A DNA stretch of 64,000 nt, from positions 124,001-188,000 of the forward strand of contig NZ_MPOB01000005.1 of NCBI RefSeq assembly GCF_002148795.1, in the 5' to 3' direction. The notes under the pieces are model-generated. The model was given only the letters and a program-made list of their open reading frames with translations, had not been told where the DNA came from and did not search any database. This DNA comes from Oceanibaculum nanhaiense (GTDB lineage Bacteria; Pseudomonadota; Alphaproteobacteria; Oceanibaculales; Oceanibaculaceae). A program made the translations under genes and the position numbers. Shown here piece after piece: positions 37,065-46,230 of the stretch (its first letter is position 1; each line of letters begins with the position of its first letter).

Positions 37065-37859
37065 TCACGCTGTCATCAACGTCCCGGGCGATACCGTGAA
37101 CACGAAATTATTGATGTAGGTAGCACCCTTGAGGCGCTTGGTGCCGGCCTCGTTCAGGGCCGCGCGATTCTGCAGCCGGGCCGCATCGAAGGTATCGACG
37201 GGGTGCCATTTCCCGTCCATGCGGAAGAGCCCGGTATAGCCGAGCGGTTCCAGCAGGCCGCGCAGCGCAGCGACGGCGCCGGGGCGGTGCCGTTCCTCGG
37301 CCTCCACCAGGATGGCCGGCCGGTCGCGCCGGATCAGCTCGAGCCCGCCTTCGACGACGTCGCTCTCGAAGCCTTCGACATCGATCTTCATGAATCCAAT
37401 GTGAAGCGTCTTGATCGATTCCAGCGAGTCCAGCCGGTGCACCGGTACCGTGACTTTGGCGACGTTCGCGACCCCGTCGAGCGGATGCAGCGCCGAGAGG
37501 GCCTGCATGCCTTCGGGAACATAGAGCGTGGCCTCGCCATCCGTGCTGCCCAGCGCACAGTTCTCTACGATCAGGCGGCCGCCGCGTATTGCCGCCGCGA
37601 ACCGCCGGGTCAACAGCCGGCCAAGACCGGGGATCGGCTCGACGGCGATGACCAGCCGGGCGCGGCGCAGCAGCCAATGCGTGTACAGGCCGGTATTGGC
37701 GCCGATGTCCAGCGCCACGGTTCCGGCCGGGCACAGGGCCGGCAGAAACGCCAGCTCCGGGTCGGCGTAGAAGGGGGCGAGACGGTCGCGCAGATTGAGG
37801 AGCATCCGGTAGAGGGCCGGACTGCGCGCGGACAGGAAGGCTTGCAAGGGGATATCCAA
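37065..37859 (-). CDS. FkbM family methyltransferase (copy 1)
   Basis: 264 residues from a TTG; no good ribosome binding site is seen, so the start could lie at an internal Met (MLLNLRDRL). SAM-binding motif I is VALDIGANTGLYTHWL, followed by VIAVEPIPG, and the FkbM hallmark FMKIDVEGFESDVVEGG. FkbM enzymes O-methylate sugars or polyketides; here the glycan role is suggested by the adjoining EPS genes. It is on the opposite strand from the EPS operon and converges on the diguanylate cyclase gene. Confidence 0.9.
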   Translation of the reverse strand: MDIPLQAFLSARSPALYRMLLNLRDRLAPFYADPELAFLPALCPAGTVALDIGANTGLYTHWLLRRARLVIAVEPIPGLGRLLTRRFAAAIRGGRLIVENCALGSTDGEATLYVPEGMQALSALHPLDGVANVAKVTVPVHRLDSLESIKTLHIGFMKIDVEGFESDVVEGGLELIRRDRPAILVEAEERHRPGAVAALRGLLEPLGYTGLFRMDGKWHPVDTFDAARLQNRAALNEAGTKRLKGATYINNFVFTVSPGTLMTA

Positions 37860-37952
37860 AAAGACAGCGGAGGGTAAGTTTGTAAATTAGCTCAAATTTG
37901 GCATATTGTCGCCGGCAATCGCCCGGCTTGCGCGTTCCGGGCAGGTCAGCCT

Positions 37953-37993
37953 TACATCAGGCCATCGCTACATCAGGCCCTTCCTACATCAGG
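37953..37993. repeat. Three tandem 16-bp repeats starting TACATCAGG
   Basis: The 9-mer TACATCAGG occurs at 37953, 37969 and 37985, exactly 16 bp apart, with partly conserved spacers (GCCATCGC, GCCCTTCC). The array lies between the FkbM gene and a small secreted-protein gene. Confidence 0.6.
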
Positions 37994-38384
37994 GAAGGCA
38001 CTGATGGGCAGCCCAGGAAAGGTTTCGGTAATGCGGGGAAAGAGTGATGCGGTCCGTCGCCTGCCAGATCGGGCTGTTCCGGGCCGGACAGGTGGGCATC
38101 ATGGCGGCGGTCGGGTTGCCGTTCCAGGAATCCGGAATATTCACCCGGACGACGACTTCATCGCCCCATCGTTGCGGCGGCCCGATCCACCAGCCTGCCG
38201 GCAGCACGCCGATAAAATGCTCGTGGATCGCCAGCTGCAGGTCGAACGGGCCCGGCGAGACCCCCGCCGATGACCGCGATGAGCCGGCACCCTGTGCTGT
38301 TGCGGGCTTTGCCGTCGGCAGCATGCCGAGCGCGACAGCCAGGCCGAGCGCCAGAAACATCATACGGTCGGCAGTGCGCGTCAT
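37989..38384 (-). CDS. Small secreted protein of unknown function
   Basis: 131 residues. A clear Sec signal peptide (basic MTRTADR, hydrophobic core about residues 9-22, Ala-rich cleavage region ending near A30) is followed by a Ser/Gly/Pro linker and a compact domain with several Trp and two Cys (TCPAR and the C-terminal QCLP), which could form a periplasmic disulfide. I recognise no family. No clear ribosome binding site is visible. It is divergent from the Wzx gene at the left end of the EPS locus. Confidence 0.62.
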   Translation of the reverse strand: MTRTADRMMFLALGLAVALGMLPTAKPATAQGAGSSRSSAGVSPGPFDLQLAIHEHFIGVLPAGWWIGPPQRWGDEVVVRVNIPDSWNGNPTAAMMPTCPARNSPIWQATDRITLSPHYRNLSWAAHQCLP

Positions 38385-38466
38385 CTGTCGCGCGTAATGG
38401 TGCGGGAAAAGTTCATGCCGGTAGCTATCACGGTTTCCGCGCGATGCTCAACGCTCCGTCTTCGTG

Positions 38467-39810
38467 ATGCCGGGTGTTTTCTCCTTGCTCCGGGCTGTGC
38501 CGGGTGGCGGCGCGCTGTTGCGCTATGCTGCCGGCCTCGGCGTGCGGGGCGTCGAGACAATTGGCAAGCTGGGGCTCTATGTCGCCGTCGGGGTGCGGCT
38601 CGGCGCGCATGATGCCGGCCTGTTCTTCCTGTGCCTAACCTGGATCGGTGTTGTCTCGACGGCGGCCCGCCTCGGCCTCGACCGTGCGATGACAAGGCAC
38701 ATCGCGGCGGAACTTGCCGTCGGCGATGGCCGGGCGGCGCGCGCCGCGTTGCTGCAGGGGCTGGGGCTGACCAGCCTGGCCGCGCTGGCGGCGGCACTGC
38801 TGACGGTCCTGGTGGCGGAAGTTGCCGCTGTGCGGCTGTTCGGATTCCCCGACCTTGCCTGGCCGCTGTACCTGTCGGCGCTGGTGCTGGTGCCGCAGAC
38901 CCTTGCCTTCTCACTGGGGGCGGCGCTGGCGGGATTCGGGCGCGGCGTCGCGGCGCAGATCGTGCAGAACGCGTTATGGCCGGTGCTGACGCTGGCCGCG
39001 CTGCTCGCAATGCCTGTTGCCCAGGAAGGGGGGAGCCTCGACGGGCTGATCGTCGCGCTGGGCGTGGCGCTTGCGGCCAGCTGCGTGCTGGGCGGTTTCA
39101 TCCTGCTGCTGGAGCGGGGGCGGCTGCGCACCGCGCCGGAGCAGTCAGCGGATGGCGCGCCTGCCAGCCCTGCGGAGACCGAGGCGCTGCCAAGCCTGTG
39201 GACCACGGCGCGGCCCTTGCTGGTCGTGGAGCTGACGCAGGTCGGCCTGTCCGGCTTGCCGGTGTTCCTGCTCGGCATGGCGGCGGATGCGGCGACCGTC
39301 GGCGCCTTCAGCATCGCCAGCCGGATTTCGATGCTGATCTGGGTCATCATCATTTCCATCGGCACGCTCGCCGCACCGCGCTATGCGGCACTATACCGCC
39401 TTGGCGAAATGGATCAGCTGCGTGCCTATAACCGCATGGTCCAGCGCGGCGCCGCGCTCGTGGCGGTGCCGGCGGCGCTTGTCATGCTGGCTTTCCCGGA
39501 CTTTCTGCTCGGCCTGATCTCGGCGGATTTCCGCGTGGCGGCAGTGGCGCTGCAGATTCTGGCCCTGGGGCAGATGGCGAATGGCCTGTTCTCCTGCCAG
39601 GACATTCTGCTGGCGATGACCGGCAGGGGCGATGTCCTGCGGCGGCTGAATCTGCTTCAGCTTGCCGTCGGGCTGCTGTTGTGCGGCGTGCTGATCCCGG
39701 CCTTCGGGTTGCCGGGCGCCGCGCTGGCGGCCTCCCTGACCGTCCTGCAGGGCGCGCTCGGGACGCATTGGGCTGCACGGCGATATGTCCTGAATACGGA
39801 AAAAAATTAA
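38467..39810 (+). CDS. Polysaccharide flippase, Wzx-like (MATE/MOP superfamily)
   Basis: 447 residues from the ATG; a GTG one codon earlier is equally possible. About 12-14 hydrophobic helices through the whole length, with the N-terminal sequence RYAAGLGVRGVETIGKLGLYVAVG typical of Wzx/RfbX proteins. It should flip lipid-linked repeat units across the inner membrane for Wzy-dependent polymerisation. It is on the same strand as the EPS operon, 129 bp ahead of it, and has its own upstream region. Confidence 0.88.
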   Translation: MPGVFSLLRAVPGGGALLRYAAGLGVRGVETIGKLGLYVAVGVRLGAHDAGLFFLCLTWIGVVSTAARLGLDRAMTRHIAAELAVGDGRAARAALLQGLGLTSLAALAAALLTVLVAEVAAVRLFGFPDLAWPLYLSALVLVPQTLAFSLGAALAGFGRGVAAQIVQNALWPVLTLAALLAMPVAQEGGSLDGLIVALGVALAASCVLGGFILLLERGRLRTAPEQSADGAPASPAETEALPSLWTTARPLLVVELTQVGLSGLPVFLLGMAADAATVGAFSIASRISMLIWVIIISIGTLAAPRYAALYRLGEMDQLRAYNRMVQRGAALVAVPAALVMLAFPDFLLGLISADFRVAAVALQILALGQMANGLFSCQDILLAMTGRGDVLRRLNLLQLAVGLLLCGVLIPAFGLPGAALAASLTVLQGALGTHWAARRYVLNTEKN

Positions 39811-39821
39811 CGCTATATTAA

Positions 39822-39850
39822 TTTATATTTAGTAAATATCGCTTGATAAT
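39822..39850 (+). promoter_or_regulatory. Candidate promoter of the EPS operon
   Basis: TTTATA (39822-39827) and GATAAT (39845-39850) are separated by 17 bp in an AT-rich island upstream of the glycosylphosphotransferase gene. The -10 is good, the -35 weak. The AT-rich stretch contrasts with its GC-rich surroundings. Confidence 0.35.
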
Positions 39851-39939
39851 CCGATTTTGAGTATAGTTTTAATCAGCGGGCGCTTCCTGCGTCCCGCCAG
39901 GGCACCTTTCCGGAAAAATACAGGGGTAACGGACGCCAC

Positions 39940-41358
39940 ATGCGTTGGACATTCGGGCTGTTCAATCGGCTGGTGCTTTTGTCGGACCTTGTTGTCTGCG
40001 GCACGGTCCTGCTCGTGGCCTCGCATCTGGACAGGGCATTGCCGGCGGGCGGACAGACTGCCCCGGAGATCGCGCTGCTGCTGCTGGACAGCATCGTCTT
40101 CGTCAGCTGCATGATCTTCGCGGGCGCCTATCGTTTCGAGAATTACCGCAAGCTGCTGAACGAGGCGGTTCGCTTCGCGGTCTGCCTTGCCGCCGGGTTC
40201 GCGGTGGTTGCGGGGCTAGAGACTGTTTTCGGCGGTTCGGAAGCGCACCCGCCCAGGGCTCTGGCGGCCTGGCATGTCGCGGCGTGGGCCGTGCTGTCCC
40301 TGGGGCGGCTGGTCGTCGGGCGGGCGGCGGGTCACCTGATCGCGACGAACCGTTTGCGCCGGGACATTGTGATCGTCGGTTCGACCGAGATCGCCGGGCA
40401 GATCATCCGCAACACGCAGACGCCGGAATGGCGCCATTACTATCGGGTGGTGGCGGTCTTCGACGACCGGGTGAACCGCCTGCACAAGGAACATCGGGAC
40501 GAAATCGAGGGGACAGGCATCACCGGGTCGATCGATGCCCTGCACACCTACATCCAGGATCACCCCGTCGATATCGTCATCATCGCGCTGCCCTGGGAGG
40601 CGACGGAGCGGATCTTTGGCCTTCTGGAGAGGCTGCAGATGATCGCCGCCGATATCGTCCTGCCGTTGAAGCAGAATGTGCTGAACCTGCGGTTGCCGCA
40701 TGGCGGCAATGTCGCCGGCATCCCCGTGCTGGAACTGATGCGCGAGCCGCTGAAGGGCACGAAGGCGCTGCTGAAGCTGGTGGAGGATTATGCGGTTGCC
40801 GCGGTCGGCATCGTTCTGGTGGCGCCGATTCTGGCGGTCGCGGCCCTTGCCATCAGGCTGGAGAGTCCGGGGCCGGCCCTGTTCCGGCAGCCGCGCCTCG
40901 GCCTGAACAACAAGCCTTTCATGATCTATAAATTGCGCACCATGACGGTCGATCCGGCCGATGACGGCAGCCGGGGCACACAGCGGGAAGACCCTCGCAT
41001 CACCCGGGTCGGTGCTTTTCTGCGGCGCACCAGCATCGATGAGCTGCCGCAGCTGATCAATGTGCTGCGCGGCGAAATGTCGGTCGTGGGGCCGCGCGCC
41101 CATGTGCCGAAAATGCTGGTCAGCGACCAGCTTTATGCCGAAGCCGTGCGCCGCTACGCCACGCGCAGCCGGCTGAAGCCGGGCATCACCGGCTGGGCGC
41201 AGATCAATGGCATGCGGGGCGGTATCCATTCGGTGGAGAAAGCCGCGAAAGGCGTTGAGCTTGATACCTATTACATCGAGAACTGGTCCCTATGGTTCGA
41301 TCTGAAGATCATGGCGCGGACCTTGCTGGTCGGCATGGTCGGCCGCAATATTTTCTGA
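39940..41358 (+). CDS. Exopolysaccharide polyprenyl glycosylphosphotransferase (WcaJ/PssY-type)
   Basis: 472 residues. Four N-terminal transmembrane helices, a CoA-binding-like cytoplasmic domain ([17 protein letters not shown]), a further membrane helix near residue 290 and the C-terminal bacterial sugar transferase domain. Conserved catalytic features are visible: [32 protein letters not shown] and [20 protein letters not shown]. It transfers a sugar-1-phosphate (often glucose or galactose) to undecaprenyl phosphate, the first step of EPS repeat-unit synthesis. First gene of the main operon. Confidence 0.95.
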   Translation: MRWTFGLFNRLVLLSDLVVCGTVLLVASHLDRALPAGGQTAPEIALLLLDSIVFVSCMIFAGAYRFENYRKLLNEAVRFAVCLAAGFAVVAGLETVFGGSEAHPPRALAAWHVAAWAVLSLGRLVVGRAAGHLIATNRLRRDIVIVGSTEIAGQIIRNTQTPEWRHYYRVVAVFDDRVNRLHKEHRDEIEGTGITGSIDALHTYIQDHPVDIVIIALPWEATERIFGLLERLQMIAADIVLPLKQNVLNLRLPHGGNVAGIPVLELMREPLKGTKALLKLVEDYAVAAVGIVLVAPILAVAALAIRLESPGPALFRQPRLGLNNKPFMIYKLRTMTVDPADDGSRGTQREDPRITRVGAFLRRTSIDELPQLINVLRGEMSVVGPRAHVPKMLVSDQLYAEAVRRYATRSRLKPGITGWAQINGMRGGIHSVEKAAKGVELDTYYIENWSLWFDLKIMARTLLVGMVGRNIF

Positions 41359-42332
41359 CCCTCCTGCCGCTGTGCCTCTTGCTTTGGCTGATGGCGCCGG
41401 GCCTGACAGCGCGGGCGGCCGCCGAAACGCGGCCCTTTCTCGCCTACCATGAAAGCTGGCTCGAGGTTCCGGCGGTGACGGCCGCGGAGACCCGTCTGGC
41501 GCGGCTGCCGTCTTATGTCGGCATTGTCGCGCTCGCCTTCGTCCGGCCCGATGCGGTCTATGAAGGCAGGCTGCGGCTGGATCGCACCGGCCTGCAATAT
41601 CCGTTCGATGGGGTGATGTTGCGGGAGGCGGCTGCCCTGCTGCGGCAGCGTAACCCTGATACCAGGATTGTGCTGTCGGTGGGCGGGGCGACCTATGGGG
41701 GCTGGGCCGATCTCAACGAAGGCGCGATTGCCCGTCTTGTCTCCGACCTTGGCCTTGATGGCGTGGATATCGATTTCGAACCGGCGCACCCCGGCTGCCG
41801 GCGGCAGGCTGGTGACGGCATTTCCTGCCGGACCGACGGGCAACTGCAGGCCATCGTCGAGCGATTGCGCGCCCGGCTGCCGCGTCCGTTGTTGCTGACC
41901 GTCGCCGGCTGGAGTGTCGGCGCCTATGGCGAGGGGGCGTTCGAACAGGCGATGCCGAAGAGTGCCTATACCGGGATGATGCTGCCCTTGCTGCGGTCGC
42001 GCGCCGCGCGGCATATCGATCTGGTCTCGATCATGGCCTATGAGGCCGGGCCGCTGTTCGACCCGCTGGAGGCCTACCGTGCCTACCGTGCCGAATGGGC
42101 GGGGCAACTGGCGCTGGGCGTTCTCGCCGGCACCGGCCAGCCTGCGGCCATTGCCGATGCCGTGGGGGGTATGGCCCGCCATATCAGGCCGGACCCGCTT
42201 GCCGGCATGATGCTCTATGCGCTTTCAACCGACGCGGATGAAAGCCGTTCCCTTGAGCCGGCAGCGCGGCCGCTTGCCGGGGCGATGTGCGAAGCGCTGT
42301 CGCTGAGGGGCTGTGATATGCCGGTCCCCTAA
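41292..42332 (+). CDS. Secreted GH18-like glycoside hydrolase
   Basis: 346 residues from the ATG at 41292, which overlaps the previous gene by 67 bases; no good ribosome binding site, and a later start near the signal peptide is possible. A hydrophobic signal segment (about residues 21-36, [17 protein letters not shown]) precedes a TIM-barrel domain with SVGGATYGGW and DGVDIDFE (residues 156-163), the DxxDxDxE catalytic motif of family 18; Glu163 would be the acid. GH18 enzymes cleave beta-1,4 N-acetylhexosamine linkages. Within this locus it may trim or release the polymer, hinting at an N-acetylhexosamine-containing EPS. Confidence 0.85.
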   Translation: MVRSEDHGADLAGRHGRPQYFLTLLPLCLLLWLMAPGLTARAAAETRPFLAYHESWLEVPAVTAAETRLARLPSYVGIVALAFVRPDAVYEGRLRLDRTGLQYPFDGVMLREAAALLRQRNPDTRIVLSVGGATYGGWADLNEGAIARLVSDLGLDGVDIDFEPAHPGCRRQAGDGISCRTDGQLQAIVERLRARLPRPLLLTVAGWSVGAYGEGAFEQAMPKSAYTGMMLPLLRSRAARHIDLVSIMAYEAGPLFDPLEAYRAYRAEWAGQLALGVLAGTGQPAAIADAVGGMARHIRPDPLAGMMLYALSTDADESRSLEPAARPLAGAMCEALSLRGCDMPVP

Positions 42333-42353
42333 CAATATCTGGTATATTTCCCC

Positions 42354-43298
42354 TTGCTTCCTATACAAAAGCAAGGAATCGCGCTAGATTCGCATTTGCC
42401 TATAATTGAATCGATCAAGGCCACCTCCTTGTTGAATCGCCTTAAAACTCTGGTCAGCCATGAAGGCTTCCAGGCACACCCCTTCAGCATGTGCCTGCGC
42501 TGTCTGGTCTGGGCGTTCTACGTCACCATCGGGCGCGCACCGGCCTTCCGGCTGAGCAGCCACGGGGCACGGATTCATGTGCCCGCGACATTGCGCTATA
42601 CGTCGGTGGCCGGATATGTGCTGCGCGACTGGTGCGAACCGGAACTGCGCCATCTGGAAATGTTCGTGCGGCCGGGGCACACATTCATCGATATCGGCGC
42701 CAATATCGGGCTGTACACCCTGAAGGCCGCCAGCCTGACCGGCGCCACAGGGCGGGTGATCGCGGTGGAGCCGGGGCAAGAGGCCTCGCGGCAGCTGCGC
42801 GACAATCTGGCGCTCAACGATTTTCCGCATGTCGCCGTGGCCCAGCTTGCGCTTTCCGATCATGCCGGCGAGGCGACGCTCCACCACATCCCGCTTGGCG
42901 ACGACCCGCAGGCCTATTCGCTGCTGCCGGACGGCAGTACGGAAACCGGCGAGACCGTCACCATCGATACGCTCGACGCCCTAGTCGCCCGGTTGGGGAT
43001 CGACACGCTCCATGTCATCAAGATGGATGTCGAGGGCGCCGAGCCGCTGGTGATCGCCGGCGGGCGCGCAACCCTACAGCGCTTTCATCCCATCGTGATT
43101 TTCGAGGTGAACACCCGTCTGCTCGCCGAGGCGGCGGGGCAGCGTAACGCCGCCTGGCAGGCCTTGAACGATCTTGGCTACCAATTCTTCCGTCTGGCTG
43201 GTGGGCGGCTTGAGCCCGCCGATGGTGTCGGCGAGGCGTTCGGCAATCTGGTCGCCATTCACCCAGACGGGCCTGAACCAGCGCGCGAAGGCCGATGA
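42354..43298 (+). CDS. FkbM family methyltransferase (copy 2)
   Basis: Up to 314 residues. The start is uncertain: the frame opens at a TTG (42354), but TTG codons at 42429/42432 (LLNRLKTL) with a weak AAGG upstream look more natural. SAM motif I is FIDIGANIGLYTLKAAS, then VIAVEPGQEA, and the FkbM motif VIKMDVEGAEPLVIAGG. Likely O-methylates an EPS sugar. Its stop overlaps the start of the next gene as ATGA, so it is translationally coupled within the EPS operon. Confidence 0.9.
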   Translation: MLPIQKQGIALDSHLPIIESIKATSLLNRLKTLVSHEGFQAHPFSMCLRCLVWAFYVTIGRAPAFRLSSHGARIHVPATLRYTSVAGYVLRDWCEPELRHLEMFVRPGHTFIDIGANIGLYTLKAASLTGATGRVIAVEPGQEASRQLRDNLALNDFPHVAVAQLALSDHAGEATLHHIPLGDDPQAYSLLPDGSTETGETVTIDTLDALVARLGIDTLHVIKMDVEGAEPLVIAGGRATLQRFHPIVIFEVNTRLLAEAAGQRNAAWQALNDLGYQFFRLAGGRLEPADGVGEAFGNLVAIHPDGPEPAREGR

Positions 43299-45445
43299 TG
43301 GACGAGGCGCTGCCCGCCCTGCGACGACCGCGTGCCCTACACCCGCATATCCGTGAATCGTCCACCGCGTTCACGCTGCGCGATATTCTCGTGCAGGCTT
43401 TCTATGCCTGGCGGCCGATCCTTGCGGCCTTCCTGCTGATTTTCGCCATTGGTCTTGCCGCCGCGATCCTGACCAAGACGCGCTATACAGCCGAGGGCAG
43501 GTTGCTGGTCGTGGCCTCCCAGGATTCGTCGGAGCGCAGTCTGGGGGCCGGCGCCCTGGCATCCTCCTTTGTTGCGGTGGACAGCCAGAAGATCGTTGAG
43601 ACCGAGATCAACCTGCTGGTCAGCGAAGGGACGGTACGATCGCTTGTCAGCACGCTGGAACCGGACTGGATTTATCCGGATCTGGTCGAGGAAAGGCTGT
43701 TCGGGCTGCTGCCGCCGCACCCGCGCGCGGAACTGGTCGGCCGGGCGACCCGGCGCATCCTCGAGAGCCTGAGCGCGGATGCCAGCACCAACTCCAATAT
43801 CGTACGGGTGACCTTCGCGCATCCGGACAAGGAGGTGGCCGCTCTCGTCGTGAACGATCTGCTGGACACCTATCTGGCCAAACGCCGCACGATCTACAAG
43901 AACACGCAGTTCGACCTGCTGACCGCGGAAATGCAGCGCAACAAGCAGGAATTGCAGCGCGCGCGCGACGAGATCGATGCCCTGAAGCGCAATTTCGAGA
44001 TCGTCAATATCCAGCAGGAAATCCTGCTGATCGCCAATACCGTGGATACCATCCGGGCGCGGCAGCGCCAGACGCGGGAGCGGCGGGTATCGCTCTTTGC
44101 CCAGATCGCCGAAACCAAGCAGAAGGTGGCCTCGCTGCCGGAACGGGTCTTCGACTTCGTGGAGACCAGCGATCAGTCGCCGAACATCGATGACAAGAAT
44201 GTCCTGCTGAGGCTGGAGTTGCAGCGCGATCAGCTGCGCGCGCATTTCAAGCCGGACTATCCGCCCCTGCAGGAGCTGGAGCAGCAGATCGAGACGGTGC
44301 GCAAGGCCATCGCCAGCGGCGAGCGGCCGAATTTCACCACGCTGCGCCGGGTGCGCAACCCGACCCATGCCTTTCTCTCGGACCATCTGGCGCAGCTTGA
44401 GATCGAGATGAGCGCGACGGAGCAGCAGCTGGCCGAGCTTGCCCGGCAGTATGACGAGAGCCGGGAACGCATGGACCTGGTGCGGACCGCGGACATGCAG
44501 CTTCAGGAGCTGGAGCAGCGGCGTGACGTGCTGGAGACGATCCAGCGCGATTATGTGCTGCAGATCGAATCCGCCTGGCTGGACCGGATCGCGGCGGAGC
44601 AGCGCGACAAGAATGTCAGTGTGGTGCAATGGGCATCGCCGCCGGTGTTCGGCCGCTCGCGCGCACCGGGGCTGGCCGCGGCTGGCCTGGTGGGTGGTTT
44701 GCTGTTCGCGGCTGCCGTCGGTTTCGCCGTCACCCGGCTGCGGCCGGTCTTCATCCTGCCGACCGAGGCGGAAAGGCGGTTGGGCATTCCGGCGCTCGCC
44801 AGCCTGTCGGAGACCGGCCCGGACGACGGCTTGCCGCAGGCCCAGGACGCCATTGCTTTCCTGGCCACCCGGCTGGCGGAATTCGCTGTCGATGGTGAGC
44901 GTCTGAAGCGGATACAGATTGTCGCCGACACCGACAGTCCGGACCTCCCGCGTATCGCCGTCGCCCTGTCCAGCGAATTTGCCCTGAACCATGACCGCAA
45001 CGTCCTCATCGTCGATCTGAGCGAAACCGGCAATTCGGTGCTCCGACTGATGCCGCCGGGCGACAGCGGGGCGCGTGAAACAGTGCGCGATCTTGAGATC
45101 GTCGAGACCAGCATGAGCGGCCTGTTCGCCACACGCGGGGCGCAGAATTCGGCCCTTGCGCATCTCCGCACCCCGTTGCCGGAATTGCGGGCGATGTTCA
45201 CCGAGCTTGGCCAGCGGTTCGATATGACGGTGATCCTGGCGCCGCCGCTGAACCGCGATCCGCTGGCGCAGCGGCTGGCGGCCCGGGTCGATGCCAGCCT
45301 GATGGTGCTGGTCGCGGAGCGGACGCGGGTGATGTCCGCCGTGCGGCTGCGCGACGCCCTGCTGGAGGCCGGCGGAAACCTGCTGGGCTTTGTGCTGAGC
45401 GGCCGGCGCTATTATGTTCCCAGAGCCATCTACCGGCGGCTATGA
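43295..45445 (+). CDS. Polysaccharide co-polymerase, Wzz/Wzc-like with degenerate kinase domain
   Basis: 716 residues. N-terminal transmembrane helix (about residues 38-60), Wzz domain, long periplasmic coiled coil (about residues 205-440 with repeated heptads), a second membrane helix (about residues 452-472) and a cytoplasmic domain with the fold of a BY-kinase. The Walker A position (about residues 540-556) reads ADTDSPDLPRIAVALS with no GKS/T; Walker A' is recognisable as NVLIVDLSE; the Walker B Asp is absent (TVILAPP). No C-terminal Tyr cluster, only three Tyr near the end. It probably sets chain length and links to Wza without kinase activity. Confidence 0.88.
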   Translation: MMDEALPALRRPRALHPHIRESSTAFTLRDILVQAFYAWRPILAAFLLIFAIGLAAAILTKTRYTAEGRLLVVASQDSSERSLGAGALASSFVAVDSQKIVETEINLLVSEGTVRSLVSTLEPDWIYPDLVEERLFGLLPPHPRAELVGRATRRILESLSADASTNSNIVRVTFAHPDKEVAALVVNDLLDTYLAKRRTIYKNTQFDLLTAEMQRNKQELQRARDEIDALKRNFEIVNIQQEILLIANTVDTIRARQRQTRERRVSLFAQIAETKQKVASLPERVFDFVETSDQSPNIDDKNVLLRLELQRDQLRAHFKPDYPPLQELEQQIETVRKAIASGERPNFTTLRRVRNPTHAFLSDHLAQLEIEMSATEQQLAELARQYDESRERMDLVRTADMQLQELEQRRDVLETIQRDYVLQIESAWLDRIAAEQRDKNVSVVQWASPPVFGRSRAPGLAAAGLVGGLLFAAAVGFAVTRLRPVFILPTEAERRLGIPALASLSETGPDDGLPQAQDAIAFLATRLAEFAVDGERLKRIQIVADTDSPDLPRIAVALSSEFALNHDRNVLIVDLSETGNSVLRLMPPGDSGARETVRDLEIVETSMSGLFATRGAQNSALAHLRTPLPELRAMFTELGQRFDMTVILAPPLNRDPLAQRLAARVDASLMVLVAERTRVMSAVRLRDALLEAGGNLLGFVLSGRRYYVPRAIYRRL

Positions 45446-46230
45446 GGCGGCACATGGCATTCACTCTGCAAAAAATCCGGTTACAGGCCGCGCGTTTCGC
45501 CCCGGTGCTGGCGGCGCTGGCGGTGCTGACATTTGTGGCGGCGTGCGGGACGGATCAGACAGTCAAACCCCGCGAAACCGCGTCCAGCCGGTTCGCCGCG
45601 TGGAGCGATGCCGTACCGGACTATCGGCTGGGCAGCGGCGACATGGTCCAGGTCAGCTATATCTTCACGCCCAATCTTGACGAGGAGGCGCTGGTCGCCC
45701 CGGATGGCACGATCACGCTGCGCCTCGCCGGCCGGCTGCAGGCCGAAGGGCTGACCGTCGAGGAACTGAACGGCGCGGTGACCGAGGCGTCGGCGAAATG
45801 GATGCGGCAGCCGGTGACGCGGGTCGCAGTGCGCGATGCGCGGGCAGCCCGCATCTATGTCGGCGGCGAGGTCGGGCGGGCCGGGACCATTCCGCTGGAC
45901 CGCCGGATCGGCGCGCTGGAGGCCGTGCTGCTGGCGGGCGGCTTCACCGATGACGCCCGCATCAGCGAGGTGGTGCTGATCCGGCGCAGCCCGGACGACA
46001 GCCCGATGCTGCGCACGCTGAATTTGCAGGATTTCATCCAGACGGGGGGCGCGGACGGCACGATCCCGCTGGCCGCCGGCGATATTCTCTATGTCCCGCG
46101 CAGCGGCATTGCCGAGGTCAATCTCTGGATCGACCAGTTCATCAACAAGGTGCTGCCGTTCCAGCGCAGCGCGAACTTCACCTACACCGTCACGCGCAAC
46201 GGGACGGGCGCCGGGACCGTGTTCCCGTGA
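45442..46230 (+). CDS. Polysaccharide export lipoprotein, Wza-like
   Basis: 262 residues. A lipoprotein signal ends at the lipobox TFVAACG (acylated Cys at about residue 35). The Poly_export domain begins at YRLGSGDMVQVSYIF, followed by one or two SLBB-type domains (GRLQAEGLTVEELNGAV and IYVGGEVGRAGTIPL). Wza homologues form an outer-membrane pore for EPS secretion; this one is shorter than Wza (379 residues), in the GumB/ExoF range. The ATG overlaps the co-polymerase stop (ATGA), fitting a stoichiometric trans-envelope complex. Confidence 0.93.
   Translation: MRRHMAFTLQKIRLQAARFAPVLAALAVLTFVAACGTDQTVKPRETASSRFAAWSDAVPDYRLGSGDMVQVSYIFTPNLDEEALVAPDGTITLRLAGRLQAEGLTVEELNGAVTEASAKWMRQPVTRVAVRDARAARIYVGGEVGRAGTIPLDRRIGALEAVLLAGGFTDDARISEVVLIRRSPDDSPMLRTLNLQDFIQTGGADGTIPLAAGDILYVPRSGIAEVNLWIDQFINKVLPFQRSANFTYTVTRNGTGAGTVFP

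Noticed and set aside
37921-37996. CRISPR-like array
   Set aside because: Only three 9-base repeats with 7-base spacers, far too short, and no cas genes.
39811-39939. Possible insertion or transferred AT-rich island ahead of the EPS operon
   Set aside because: No inverted repeats, target duplication or transposase remnants; AT content is explained by a promoter region.
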